64,000 nucleotides of DNA from Pseudoips prasinana (Eukaryota > Arthropoda > Insecta > Lepidoptera > Nolidae): the NCBI GenBank assembly GCA_951640165.1, contig OX621255.1, forward strand, positions 31,346,001 to 31,410,000. The letters run 5' to 3'. A program made the position numbers and the translations under genes. Below are positions 43,242-53,516 of the stretch, in pieces. The notes beneath the pieces are model-generated. The model made no database searches and was not told the DNA's origin. It saw only the letters and a list, made by a program, of their open reading frames with translations. Within the stretch, counting starts at the first letter, position 1, and the number at the start of each line of letters is the position of its first letter.

Positions 43242-43548
43242 TTATTTTTGACATGTTATTCACACGAAATAAGCAAGCGCTTTAATGTAAACAGCACGAT
43301 AACAAGTAACTGTGACTATGACGCGGTACCCTCACAAGAAAAAAGTTCAACTTACTCACCGAACGATAATTTGAACAAAAATCCAGATATTACTTATTAA
43401 AACACTTAAAAAACTAACAGATTGTAGTATTTAGCACTAACACTAAAGCTAGAAACAAAACACAGGTCACAAAACAATCACGAAATAGCAGAAAAATAAT
43501 ATTATTTCACAGCGAACCTCCGACGCACTGAGCCGTAGCGTAGCGGGA

Positions 43549-43600
43549 AGGTATACTACTTATGTTAATGTTCATTCATTCATCCTTTCTTTATTCTTTT
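43549..43600 (-). pseudogene. Family-A LINE fragment, right part after the R1-like insertion
   Basis: AGGTATACTACTTATGTTAA, GTTCATTCATTCATCCTTTC corresponds to 25023-25066 of the family-A LINE. It shows that the R1-like element split one older LINE fragment. Confidence 0.7.
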
Positions 43601-44770
43601 CTTTATACATTCTCTTTCTTTATTAATTTTTCACATGCGTCTAACACCATCAACTTCCAGACTACAGGTTAATGTACTTTTCGTGCCAGAAAAATCCCAA
43701 TGGAACTTATTTGTACGATCCAGGAGTATTACCTGTGTTTGAAAACCCTTCCGTTTTACCAATGAGGCAGTAACATTCCTTTTAATCTCTTGACCATGTC
43801 TATAAGAAAACTATTTAAGTTTTTAATGACTCCTTGAAATGGCTAATACAAGTTAAACCAACTTTCTGCTGAGTTAAGTTACTTATGCATTCGTAATGAG
43901 GTTGAACCACCTGATGTAGTTATTCTGTGGCGTAGCTTAGTTCTAAGTTAGGTAGCAGAAGTGTTGATAGATTTGAAGTTGAGCTGGAGGTTTATGCGCT
44001 AAGTTTAGTTTCAATTACAGAGTTGTAGGTACCTAAGCTGGGATTTTGACTAAGTATGACGATGTGTAAATATTTTGAGTAAATATAATATGCCTCCTCT
44101 GTGCGGTTTATATACGGAATTATTTAGGCTACTGGAGTTCACCATAATATTTGTTTTCTGCTTAGATAAGATGAGATCATATTTGACTATGGAATTGTAA
44201 AAATTTAAGAGGATACATCGATGAATATTGATCTTTCAATCTACCTATTATATAATGTAATAAAACTTTATAATAATAATATTATTTTATTTCCCCACAT
44301 TCAAAAGTTTGTACATAAATATCATAAACATGGAGACACTCAGAAATTAAACTCTAAATCAAAGGTAAAATACTCTAACAGTCCTATTTATAAACATACA
44401 CTATAAGACTAAAAGGTAGCATACTCTAAACGAGTATGCTAAAGACCACACGACTGAAGTAAAACTTCAACTGGCTATGAAAAAAAGAGGCGAGAGAGTA
44501 GCATATGATGCTTGCGACACACATGTCATCACTTTTCATATTTTATGATAGTGCCGTATGATCACATAAAATAAATTGGACGAGAGGCCCCCATCTTTGC
44601 ATATTAACGTAGATCGTCAGTTGCACAAAACTTCCCTGAAACAGTGACCTTTTCATGCATCTCAGTAACGACCCAGAGTCAAGACTTAAACTCTAACAGC
44701 CTTATTTATAAACATATACTAGATTAGGATTAATTTTATTCCAGGTTTAAACTTAAAATTTATTAAAATC
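43601..44770. other. AT-rich, no supported gene
   Basis: No coding frame with recognisable content. AACAG(T/C)C(C/T)TATTTATAAACATA occurs twice, at 44377 and 44696. Confidence 0.35.
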
Positions 44771-45323
44771 ACTATTAATAAATATGGAGTAAGGAGGGAA
44801 TTAGCTAATCCAAAGTTACTCTCGGAGTAAAAGTTAATCCTTGGCACCATATAGTTTAGCGACTGAGTAGGTAGTCAATTCATTTTGATTGCTTTCGTCA
44901 AAGAGTATTTAAACTTTGGCTTTCGTTGTCTGTTGTGGAAATTAATTAACATGGATTATATATATTATTTTACTGTTGATTTGTGTGTTGACAAATGAAA
45001 TTTATTATGTAATGAAATATGAAATTCTTTTCATATGAAAATCTGATCCCATTGAGGCGTGTGAATCCATTGGAAGAATCTACCACCGAAGCAGAAGATC
45101 ACTGATCAGAACACGCTAAAACGTCTGAAAATATTGTCTGTCACTGTCATTAATGTCATCGTCGAGCATTATAGTGCTACAAACTTATCTGGCCCGGTGG
45201 CCAAAAGTAGAACTAACGACGCTAGTATGAAATGTCAATCAGCCTGTTATTCCATGACATTCCTGCCATTGATTGTTTGTTGCGCGTATTTATTTTCCTT
45301 TATGTGGTTTTTAATTGTGATGA

Positions 45324-46247
45324 ATGCCGAAAGCCTTAAAAAGTGATGCGAGGAACGTTATATTACAAGTATTGAATTATATAAAGGAAGAAAAACGCCT
45401 TCAGGCACCAATTATACCCTTCAATAAGTTATATGAATGCGTAGCTGCTGCTACAGATTAGTGTTGTCAGCTTCTGAAAAATACGAAACTCCCCTTCGCA
45501 CTTTAAATTAAAATACATATTCATTATTGAAGTTATACTTCTTTTGGCGCGATGGAGAAAAATGATGAGAGTGAATTTTTACGATGCGCGCGCACACCGA
45601 CACCTATATTTAACAGCATGAAGTTAGTTCTAGGTGGTATGAAAATTGATAACTATGTTCAAGTTGTATATTCTAGTATTTTTATATGTAGAACACGTGT
45701 TTCGTAAGGGTACAATTAAACAGTGTGAATAAATAAATATTATTTTGGTGTTTTTTTCCATACGCCAAAGAAGTATAACTTCTAACGCGTGTACATAAGT
45801 ACACACAAGGTTTTTTTATTTAATTTTTGCTATTTCATTTGTAGGTGTCCGGGAGCGATTTGTAAGAAAACTTGTGAAAGAAAAAGAGCAAGTAGATGCA
45901 AAAATTTATAGCAGATCAGAATATTGGTAGATCGAATTCTGAAATCCTATCATTGATTGCAGAAGCTTTTGATAAAATAACAGTCAATGAATGGCAAAAG
46001 CATTGCAATCATGTAAAAACATATTGAAAATGTGTATCGAAAAAGGGATGAATACTTAGACGAGCCTTTCATCATTCATTTAGGTAGTGATAGTAAAAGT
46101 GAAAGCAGTGATTCCGTTAATGATGATGATGAAATGACTTCTGAATTAAACCATTCCGGTGACATAATAATACCTGGCGTATCTCCGTTAGGGAACACTC
46201 AGCATACATTTTATGTAAATGATCATAATTATTGTATAAAAATATAA
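45324..46247 (+). pseudogene. DDE-type transposase remnant (N- and C-termini, core deleted)
   Basis: From ATG 45324-45326 the sequence encodes MPKALKSDARNVILQVLNYI... to LYECVAAAT, ending ...CTACAG at 45456. The frame resumes after TTTGTAG at 45845 with (G)VRERFVRKLVKEKEQVDA. Joining across the gap gives a helix-turn-helix pattern (AAATGVRERFV), so 45457-45844 may be an intron; its first bases are AT, perhaps a mutated GT donor. The catalytic core is absent. C-terminal text FIADQNIGRSNSEILSLIAE, WQKHCNHVK and an acidic ending with DEPFIIHLGSDSKSESSDS follows, with a 1-nt shift near 46024. This resembles transposases common in aphids and moths, from memory. Confidence 0.55.
45522..45810 (+). 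mobile_element. Palindrome-rich element P, copy 2
   Basis: TTATTGAAGTTATACTTCTT...GGCGCGATGGAG at the left; CGCCAAAGAAGTATAACTTC, TAACGCGTGTACATAAGTAC at the right. It has a longer right half than the other copies, so its inverted ends (about 20 bp) are the most complete. It interrupts the transposase remnant. Confidence 0.65.
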
Positions 46248-47144
46248 TGATTTTTAATGACAGTATTTGTTTGCTTTTTAGTGAAGTAACATTTACGTTA
46301 CAATGTGCATATTATTTTTACCCACTTTATTGCAAAAAATAGTTACTAGCAACACTAAATGCGATAGCAGCGACGCTGCCAGCGGGCGAGATAAGTTTGT
46401 GGAACTGTAGTTTATTCGAATACTCACTCTTTTTTTCTTTTTTTTTAAATTCTGTTTTACGGCTCTGGCTTCTTCGGGCTTATGGGCCTTCCGTAAAATA
46501 TATTATTATTTCATTTATTTTCGTCATAGTAAAGTCCGTCACAGTCAAGTCATACGTAGTCCTTGTCGTACCCCAGTATAGCAGTGGAAATTTTACTAGA
46601 CGCTTATATGGAGTTTTAGATTCAACACAGAAAATCGTAATTCACGGCAATATGGCACTTTCCTTCACTTGTGTAGGTTGTCCATGATGTTTTGTCTAAA
46701 AATCAACCATATCTACACATAAAAACTTGAATTAACACCAGTTTTTGAAAATGAAACAATGCCCCGATGCGTCTTTTTCCGCATTTGCGCCAAAACTCTT
46801 TTTTCTTTTAAATTGAGTGTGTTGCCATACCACGTGCGTGAATCTCGGTGTAAGGAATGCATTGTTAATCCGAGCTTACTTCCAGTTTATTAATATGAAG
46901 TCAATACGTGGTTACTCTGGGACTAACTAGTCCAAGATTAGCTTCGGACTAAGCTTGGAAGAAGCGATTTTTATTAATAGAACTGTAAAGGGGTGCCCTC
47001 CTGGGCGTCATAGTTTTATTTGCCTCCTAGGCTAACTGTAAACATCATGATAGTTAAAAGTACATAATAAGATCCTGGGACAAAAGTACAAACATATTAG
47101 GTTTAAATAATGTTTCCCTTGCCCCTTTAGTATTATATTGACTA

Positions 47145-48340
47145 GAGATCGCACTTGTTTGAAATTCAACCATTAATGTTCTTTTGTCAAAGACTAATAG
47201 ACATGAACGACAAATATAATATTAATTAAATTATATATAAAAAATGTAATTTGGATAAATTAATGTCAAATGATGTTTTACAGTAAAAAATATATAAAAA
47301 TAATAATTTAAGTAAATATCAAATGATGAAGTAATTACATAATATACAATAAAAGGTACAAAATAATAATTTAAATAAATGTCAAATCATTTTTATATCT
47401 CATTTATTTAAATTATTATGGTTTGTCACCTCTTCTCAATTTGTATGTGATCAAAAGCTTGGTAATTAATGTGTGTAATGATTTTTTTATTAAAATTATT
47501 TACTTTTAAAGCCTATTATATAAAAATATTAGCTTTCTTCACTCCTTCTCTATATGAACTTTACTGTCCCAAATTTCATACTTCCGCGCAATTTTCGTAC
47601 AAAGTTACGTATTAATATAATTCGCGGCAACATTTAGAAGATACCTAATTAGGATAGGTAAATATAGATAAAATACACATAGATACAACTGTTCAAGGCA
47701 GAATATCTGAACGTAGTAAAAAAAGATAATATTAATATTATTATTTTATACTAGATGTGCCCCGTGGTTTTACCCGCGTTAAACTTTATACATTATCACA
47801 GCTCCTCCCCCGTAGGTGATAGTGTGATAATAATTATGTAGCCTATATGTTGACCCGACCTCTTAGTAATATTCATGCAAATTTTAAAGTAAATCCATGC
47901 AGTACTTTTTGAGTTTAGCCCGGACATACAAACAGATAAAAAGACAAACAAACAAAAATTTTAAAAACTATATTTTTGGCTTCGATATAAATAGTTGATC
48001 ACGCCCCAAGTATCCTTTTAAAAAAAAAAAACTTGTGTGTACTTATGTACACGCGTTAGAAGTTATACTTCTTAATATACAACTTGAACATAGTTATCAA
48101 TTTTCATACCACCTAGAACTAACGTCATGCTGTTATTTTTACGATGCGCGCGCATCGTAAAAATTCACTCTCATACCACCTAGAACTAACTTCATGCTGT
48201 TAAATTTTTTGGTGTCGGTGTGCGCGCGCATCCTAAAAATTCACTCTCATCATTTTTCTCCATCGCGCCAAAAGAAGTATAACTTCAATATTCAATGTAC
48301 AGTTTTGACTGTCCTACGATTTTATTATATGTATAGAATA
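47145..48340 (+). repeat. Repeat D, copy 2, interrupted by element P
   Basis: CTAGAGATCGCACTTGTTTG at the left. ACTAGATGTGCCCCGTGG, CAGCTCCTCCCCCGTAGGTG and GCCCCAAGTATCC on the right up to about 48020. The last part (ATTCAATGTACAGTTTTGAC to TTATTATATGTATAG) comes after the P element at about 48294. The copy at 15850-16985 lacks P at the matching site. Confidence 0.6.
48030..48293 (-). mobile_element. Palindrome-rich element P, copy 3, nested in repeat D
   Basis: Reverse of 19808-20072: CTTGTGTGTACTTATGTACA at the left, TAGAAGTTATACTTCTTAAT next, AAGAAGTATAACTTCAAT at the right. An internal perfect 30-bp palindrome (ATTTTTACGATGCGC and its complement) lies at 48135-48164. Confidence 0.7.
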
Positions 48341-48586
48341 GAATATATGTATAGATACGTCGCGTCAGTATGCCGGATTGCCAGACGGAATTTAGATTAA
48401 AGTATTACGTGTGAGCGAAGGCTAACTAAAAACTCACAAAAGTTCTGTCACAGAACTAGCATCGGACACGAATAAAAATATTTCTAACAGTTGTCACAAA
48501 TGGGGAAAGTTTGCCAACAGTTGTAGTGATTACAACTTGGCCCGCAAACTTGCCAACATTATAGCTTATTGTGGGTTATTGGGGTG

Positions 48587-48850
48587 TTTGGCGCTTACGC
48601 GGAAAAAGACGCATCGAGGCATTGATTTATTATCAAAAACTGGTGTAAATTCAATATTTTATTTGTAAATATTTGTGGATTTTATATTTGATATAACATC
48701 TTCGACAACGTAAGCAGTTGTAGGAAAGTGCAAAATTGCCGTGAGTTGTGATTTTCCGTGATGATTCCAAAACTCCATAAATGCAGAGCAAAAGTAGAAG
48801 CAAAGTCTCTATTGCCTTACTGGGGTAGAATTTTAACTTTGACTGGGACT
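48587..48850 (-). repeat. Reverse copy of the 46.5-46.8 kb segment
   Basis: GCGGAAAAAGACGCATCGAG, CAAAAACTGGTGTAAATTCA, GTGCAAAATTGCCGTGAGTT and TACTGGGGTAG mirror 46800-46560. It suggests a second, 3'-end-only copy of the deleted DNA transposon in the opposite orientation. Confidence 0.55.
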
Positions 48851-48859
48851 ATGACTAAA

Positions 48860-49285
48860 TGACGAAAACGGTAAAGCTATAATGAAGCAACTATTATTTA
48901 CAGCTGAAGCATTTAAGATCGCTGGTAAGGACAAAGTTTAAAAAAATGTTTTAATTAGTGTTATGTTAGAATAGACCTATGAATGTATTGTCAGCTGCAA
49001 CAATGCTGCAATTTTCCAGTTAAAGAGCTTCCGGTCAAAGTTATGTTACGGGTCATCGTAACATCTCTATGAAGATTATCCTAATACATAGTATTGTATT
49101 TACTATACTCAAACTCCGGTGCACTCCCTATTCAATCACTGTTATAATCCGAGAGAATGGCGATTTAAATCAACCGAGAGCTTCATGTGGTTTTTGAGTA
49201 AAACACCGTCTACTTCTTCCGGGTTAACAAGTAACCACAAAAAGGTAATAGAAACGTTAGTGAAAACTACTTAAATGGCGTAAAA
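48860..49285. other. No feature recognised
   Basis: Non-coding; no repeat match noticed. Confidence 0.3.
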
Positions 49286-49295
49286 ATATAAATTC

Positions 49296-49526
49296 TTGTC
49301 AATTAAAAAAATAACTATCGAAACTCTCCGCTCTAGTTATAATCGTCTTTTACGATGTCCACCTCATAGCTCTGACTTTATTAATTCCTCTTTCTTTGTC
49401 CAATCTATTCTTCTTTGGAATGAACTTCCTTTTGGAATCAGGATGGATAAGACTCGCTTTGCGTTTAAAAAGATAGTACGTGAGCATATTTGTAAAAAGC
49501 TTCACGGAGAAATGTCTCATCAATAA
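49296..49526 (+). pseudogene. LINE ORF2 C-terminal fragment (CR1/L2-like)
   Basis: 76 codons: TLRSSYNRLLRCPPHSSDF, FVQSILLWNELPFGIR and FKKIVREHICKKL. The pattern 'SFFVQ...LWNxLPxxIR...FKKxVRExI' is a common LINE polymerase C-terminus. It ends with a TAA-repeat tail running into a SINE1. 5' part absent. Confidence 0.6.
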
Positions 49527-49528
49527 TA

Positions 49529-49998
49529 ATAATAAATAATATCTGGGGACAATGTCACACAGATCATCCTAGCCCCAAACTAAGCAAAGCTTGTACTATG
49601 GGTACCAGGCGACGATATAATAATAATAATAATAATACAAGTACGTACCGGAACCAGTTCTAGAAAACGGCTGTGCCAAGCTCTACTGGGACCGCTCTAT
49701 CATTACGGACAGGACTATTGTTGCCAATAAGCTTGATATCGTTTTGGTAGACCGGTTGGAGCACCGGGCATTTATTGTTGATATCACTGTCCCACAATAT
49801 AAGCGACATTTTACATGGCATCAATAACAATACATATACATACTTATATAGATAGATAAATACTTATATACATAGAAAACATCCATTACTCAGAAACAAA
49901 TATTCGTGCTCATCACACAAATATTTGCACTTACCGGGATTCGAACCCAGGACCACCAGCTTCGTAGGCAGGATCACTACCAACTAGGCTACGGCTAA
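49529..49998 (-). repeat. SINE1 copy split by a LINE endonuclease fragment
   Basis: Left part 49529-49622 (ATATCTGGGGACAATGTCAC ... GGTACCAGGCGACGATATA). Right part 49828-49998 (CATACTTATATAGATAGATA ... ACTAGGCTACGG). Uninterrupted copies such as 58415-58664 read straight across, so about 205 bp were inserted at the A/T-rich site. Confidence 0.7.
49636..49827 (+). pseudogene. Restriction-like endonuclease fragment from an R2/R4/Dong-type LINE
   Basis: 62 codons inside a SINE1: YVPEPVLENGCAKLYWDRSI, then ANKLDIVLVDRLEHRAFIVD and ITVPQYK, then a TAA. The K-x-D-IVL-x-D...IVDI pattern matches the catalytic region of the C-terminal endonuclease of site-specific LINEs, where the usual motif is K/R-PD. 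Here the Pro is Leu, probably an inactivating change. It lacks the RT and a poly(A) tail, so its arrival was not a simple LINE insertion. Confidence 0.6.
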
Positions 49999-51540
49999 TT
50001 TTAATAAATTTATTTATTGTAGTATAGTATTCATTAGTTTAAAATCTTATAGTATTTATTGTATAGTATTAAATGTATAGTACGTATTTTATATATTTAT
50101 ATATTATAGATAGTATTGTTAATTATTATTATTTATAATTATAATAAGTAAATACATTTTATACCTAAGTGCATCTACCATGATCTCTCTGCACTACCCT
50201 AAGGTTGACTGGTAGAAAATGCCTTTGGCAATAAGTACGCCTATGTACATTCCCATTGTACTGAAGTATAGATAAATAAATAAAATCGGTCCACAAACCG
50301 TGTGACAACATCTCCTTTGAATTTCATTTGAAAAGATAATACAAAGAAAAACTTGGATCTGTATTTGTAAATGCAATATGAATGACTAGCTGTGCTCCAC
50401 GGTTTTACTCACGCTAAATTTTATAAATTACAGCCTATGTGTTATTCGGATATAGGTATAAGCTATATTACTACAAATTTTCATCAAAATTCGTTTGGTA
50501 GTTTTTGAGTTTTTGCGTGAAAGAGTAACAAACATCCATCCATACTCACAAGCTTTCGCCTTTATAATATAAATATGATTAGAACTTCTTAGCGAAACTA
50601 CAATAATCCGAATTAATTAATATACTTTAAGAACAGAAAAGGTACAATATAACTTTGCCTCAGACTGTACCTAAGATAAACCGTCCATCAAAACCTAGAA
50701 AAAGTTCTAAGTTTTGAGCAGCTGATTAAATTTTCACGAAACAACTAAGAAATACAGAGATAAAATAACTTTTCTTATGAAGTCATTATAAAACTACGTA
50801 TCTTTTTAATACGCAACACCTTATCCTATTAATATAAATTTATGTTTTACTTATTTTCGATCATTTTTCTTAATGCTTATTTTTTGTGTAGTTTATGTAT
50901 AGTACTTTCTTCCTCATTGCTCGATCAGTTTGTCACGCCTTCCGAGAACCTCCAACATCAAACATCAATTACAGTGGCCGATCTGGAAGTCCTTAAATAG
51001 ACTCAGGCTGGACTCAGGTGGGCCGAAGCAAAGAAAACATGTCTAGGTGGGGACTGTCGAACAGGCCCAAAATGTTCATGGCAGGATCTCAGAAATGCCA
51101 CAAGCAGGGCAATCAGTGTGGCCACGTTCTGCGCCACAAAGATTTAGTGAGTTTGCCAACGAAACGGTAAGTAGAAGAAGTACTTTCTTACCTATTTATC
51201 TATAGCCATACAGACATTGCCTAGTGAGGCTATCGCTGTTATAAACTTACATAACCGTGTTATAAACAAAATTTCAATTTAAACTAAAACTATTGATAAT
51301 ATAATAATAGTAACATTAGTAAGTTGATTGAGGTTGGTGCGAATGAGTTAACAATAATAAGTAGGCAATATACGTAATTATTCGCTCCAACTTCATATAT
51401 AATAATTTTGTTTGTAGCTGAAATAGTTTTATTATATAATAATAAATGTCTATGGACATCGAACACACTGCCCTCTGAACTCAAACTAGGCAGTCCTGTA
51501 CCATGGTAATGTAACTACCCACCCTACCCCCCTATTCTAA
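49999..51540. other. Repeat debris without genes
   Basis: 50130-50275 is the reverse of the LINE tail at 36405-36560. 50388-50575 is a CTAGC-type repeat (GACTAGCTGTGCTCCACGG ... AAAGAGTAACAAACATCCAT). 50985-51175 has a GC-richer LINE-like piece (GGCCGATCTGGAAGTCC, GGACTCAGGTGGGCCGAAGC). The rest is AT-rich. Confidence 0.4.
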
Positions 51541-51619
51541 ATTATTTTTAATTGATGTGTATCCTAACGTTGTATCTGATCATCCTAACTAACGGCATAC
51601 ATTTTAATATTTAACTGAA

Positions 51620-52550
51620 CCTAACTCTTATGTGTCTAATAAGGTATACTGTTCATTTCAGTCCCTAAAACGGCTACAGAAATTCTTGCCTTTTCGCACT
51701 AAAATCTACCTTGCTCAATCACTTCTACTTCCTCTTCTTGACTATGCCGATGTCTGTTTCCTGGATGCAAATGAAGAACTTCTCAACAAGCTCGAACGTC
51801 TACAGAATTTATGTATCCGATTCATTTACGGCCTCCGAAAGTATGACCACGTGTCCGAATTTCGGTTGCAGTTGAATTGGCTACCTATTCGGAGACGTCG
51901 AGATTGTCATATTCTGTCATTCCTCTATTCTATCCTTCATAACTCCAATGCTCCCACATATCTCCGTGAACGCTTTGAGTATTTAGTCCCGCGAGAAAAA
52001 ATCTGCCATTCAACTACTTCACTTCTTCTTCGAATGTCTTCTCACTCCTCAAGCCGGTATGACGGCTCATTTACTGTTCAGGCAGTGCGTTTGTGGAATG
52101 CTCTTCCTCATTCAATTCGCGCTACAACATCTCTTGACGTGTTTAAGAGAAAAATAAAAGAACACTTTTTACAATCAACTAAGCAGGCAGACAGCTAATA
52201 TTTATGTATATATTATATGTTTATTATATATATATATATAATATATAATTAGGTATGTAGTTACGTAAGTAACTTGGTATGTAGTATTAGTAAGCAGGTT
52301 TATGTATATATTTAATTACCACTGGTAGATTTTATTTTGTTTTATTTTTGAATTATTTTTCTTACCTTAGTTCATAATTATTTCAAATTGTTGCGCACTG
52401 TTTGTAACCCATTCATATAAGCTCACACTCTAACAAAGGTTTGCTGGAAGAGAACTCATAGTTGAGTTAAGCTCGCCTGTGTACATGATATATGTAATCT
52501 TTAATGTAAATATGTATTTCTGTGTGCAATAAAGTATAAATAAATAAGGA
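51620..52550 (+). pseudogene. LINE ORF2 C-terminus and 3' UTR (Jockey/CR1-like)
   Basis: 188 open codons end at TAA 52196-52198. They include RLQKFLPFRTKIYLAQSLLL, LDYADVCFLDA, LQNLCIRFIYGLRKYDHVSE, LNWLPIRRRRD and a C-terminal SSHSSSRYDGSFTVQAVRLW then NALPHSIR...FKRKIKEHF. This is the post-RT domain of Jockey/CR1-type LINEs. The preceding RT is absent, so the copy is 5'-truncated near 51.6 kb. A 3' UTR of about 340 bp ends in AATAAAGTATAAATAAATAA. The clean frame suggests a fairly young copy. Confidence 0.75.
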
Positions 52551-52554
52551 ATAG

Positions 52555-53215
52555 TCCTTGATACTAATATGATCCTAAATAAACTTAAATCATGAATTTA
52601 TATTCCTGCTGGATTTGATTGATACAAGATGATTTAAATTGGCCAGTGATTCGTCTAGTATGGTAGGAACCTATGTTGTTATATGGTAATCCAAGAACTT
52701 TTTGAAAAGGAGAACAAACCAATCAATCCTAAATTAACTTTATCCTAATCATAAATAAACTTTCTAAACTTATGTAATTGTACAAGAGTGACAGAACTAA
52801 TGAAGCCTAGTTTACCCTAAATTAATTACCATAATGTTATCTAAAATCTTATTAGAACTTTAACTTAAAATATATTAAACTTAAAATATGTAGTTTTAAT
52901 TCTATAATTTCTCTGATAAACATAAAGGTTTCATACTACTTCTTATTGGAGTATAACTTATTTTCATAAGAGGATATTATGTTATTTGATAAGTCTGATT
53001 GAATGACTGTCTTGTTGATATTGTCTAATTAGATTATATGTATGTTTCCTAAATGAATTGTTTGTTTTAATTCACACATCTTGAAATATAATAATTTAAT
53101 TCAGCCATAGTATATATGTTTTCCTTAAAATATTGTTGAGATTGACTTTATATATTTTCTAGATTATTCTAGCTTGTTTGTAGATTATACTAGAATATCA
53201 TAATATTCAATATTA
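52555..53215. other. AT-rich, nothing recognised
   Basis: No coding frame. Could be intronic or downstream DNA if the exon-like frame at 53.2 kb is real. Confidence 0.3.
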
Positions 53216-53217
53216 TT

Positions 53218-53433
53218 TTATTTGCGGCTATGGTACTCGCTCAAAGCATCCCCGCGAAGTACAGTAGCCTTCGACATCCATTTGTACAAGGCTCCCTCCG
53301 CGCTCCGGACTGCAAATGTCCTTAACAGGGATACTCTTTTATTCCAATTACAGAAAGGTCTGTGTAGGTTGTTAGTCATAGTCAATGTCCTTTGAAAACA
53401 AGAGACATGAGAGGGCTTTATCTTTTGACTACC
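53218..53433 (-). CDS. Candidate terminal exon of an unknown gene
   Basis: A minus-strand frame open for about 70 codons ends at TAA 53218-53220, which overlaps an AATAAA. The last 30 residues (SAEGALYKWMSKATVLRGDA, then SEYHSRK) are in a sharply GC-rich patch (53221-53310), while its surroundings are AT-rich. A plausible 3' splice site (CATTTGCAG) precedes TCCGG at 53309, giving a 92-bp exon. No domain recognised. The opposite strand is also open across the patch (WYSLKASPRSTVAFDIHLYK), so the strand is uncertain, and a repeat origin cannot be excluded. Confidence 0.25.
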   Translation of the reverse strand, partial: GSQKIKPSHVSCFQRTLTMTNNLHRPFCNWNKRVSLLRTFAVRSAEGALYKWMSKATVLRGDALSEYHSRK

Positions 53434-53478
53434 CTAACCTTTACTTATTTATTACAAAAATATATATGACTCTAGTTC

Positions 53479-53516
<38 letters not shown>

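Larger units (their letters stand above)
38533..43548 (-). mobile_element. Full-length R1-like non-LTR retrotransposon with 12-bp TSD
   Basis: About 5.0 kb on the minus strand with perfect 12-bp duplications AGGTATACTACT at 38521-38532 and 43549-43560. Structure: 5' UTR (43242-43548), ORF1 with CCHC zinc knuckles, ORF2 with endonuclease, RT and C-terminal zinc finger, 3' UTR and an 11-A tail (T run at 38536-38546). ORF1 and ORF2 are nearly adjacent (TAA, one base, ATG). This is the architecture of the R1 clade, which includes rDNA- and telomere-specific elements. The copy has one ORF1 frameshift, two ORF2 frameshifts and one ORF2 stop, so it is full-length but dead. It sits inside a family-A LINE. 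Confidence 0.9.
44772..46980 (+). mobile_element. Internally deleted DNA transposon (tentative ends)
   Basis: Transposase N- and C-terminal remnants lie between possible inverted termini: CTATTAATAAATATGGAGTA at 44772 and the complement of ...GCGATTTTTATTAATAG at 46980. Further loosely matching inverted blocks (AGCTAATC, GTTAATCC) lie inside. Element P is inserted between the coding remnants. The part 46520-46800 recurs reversed at 48587-48850. The ends are a guess from weak similarity. Confidence 0.4.

Noticed and set aside
45134..45346. 70-codon frame with hydrophobic end before the transposase remnant
   Set aside because: No recognisable domain, and it ends just inside the better supported transposase start in another frame.
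53478..53512. (AT)n run as an origin or regulatory element
   Set aside because: A simple microsatellite; nothing further supports a function.
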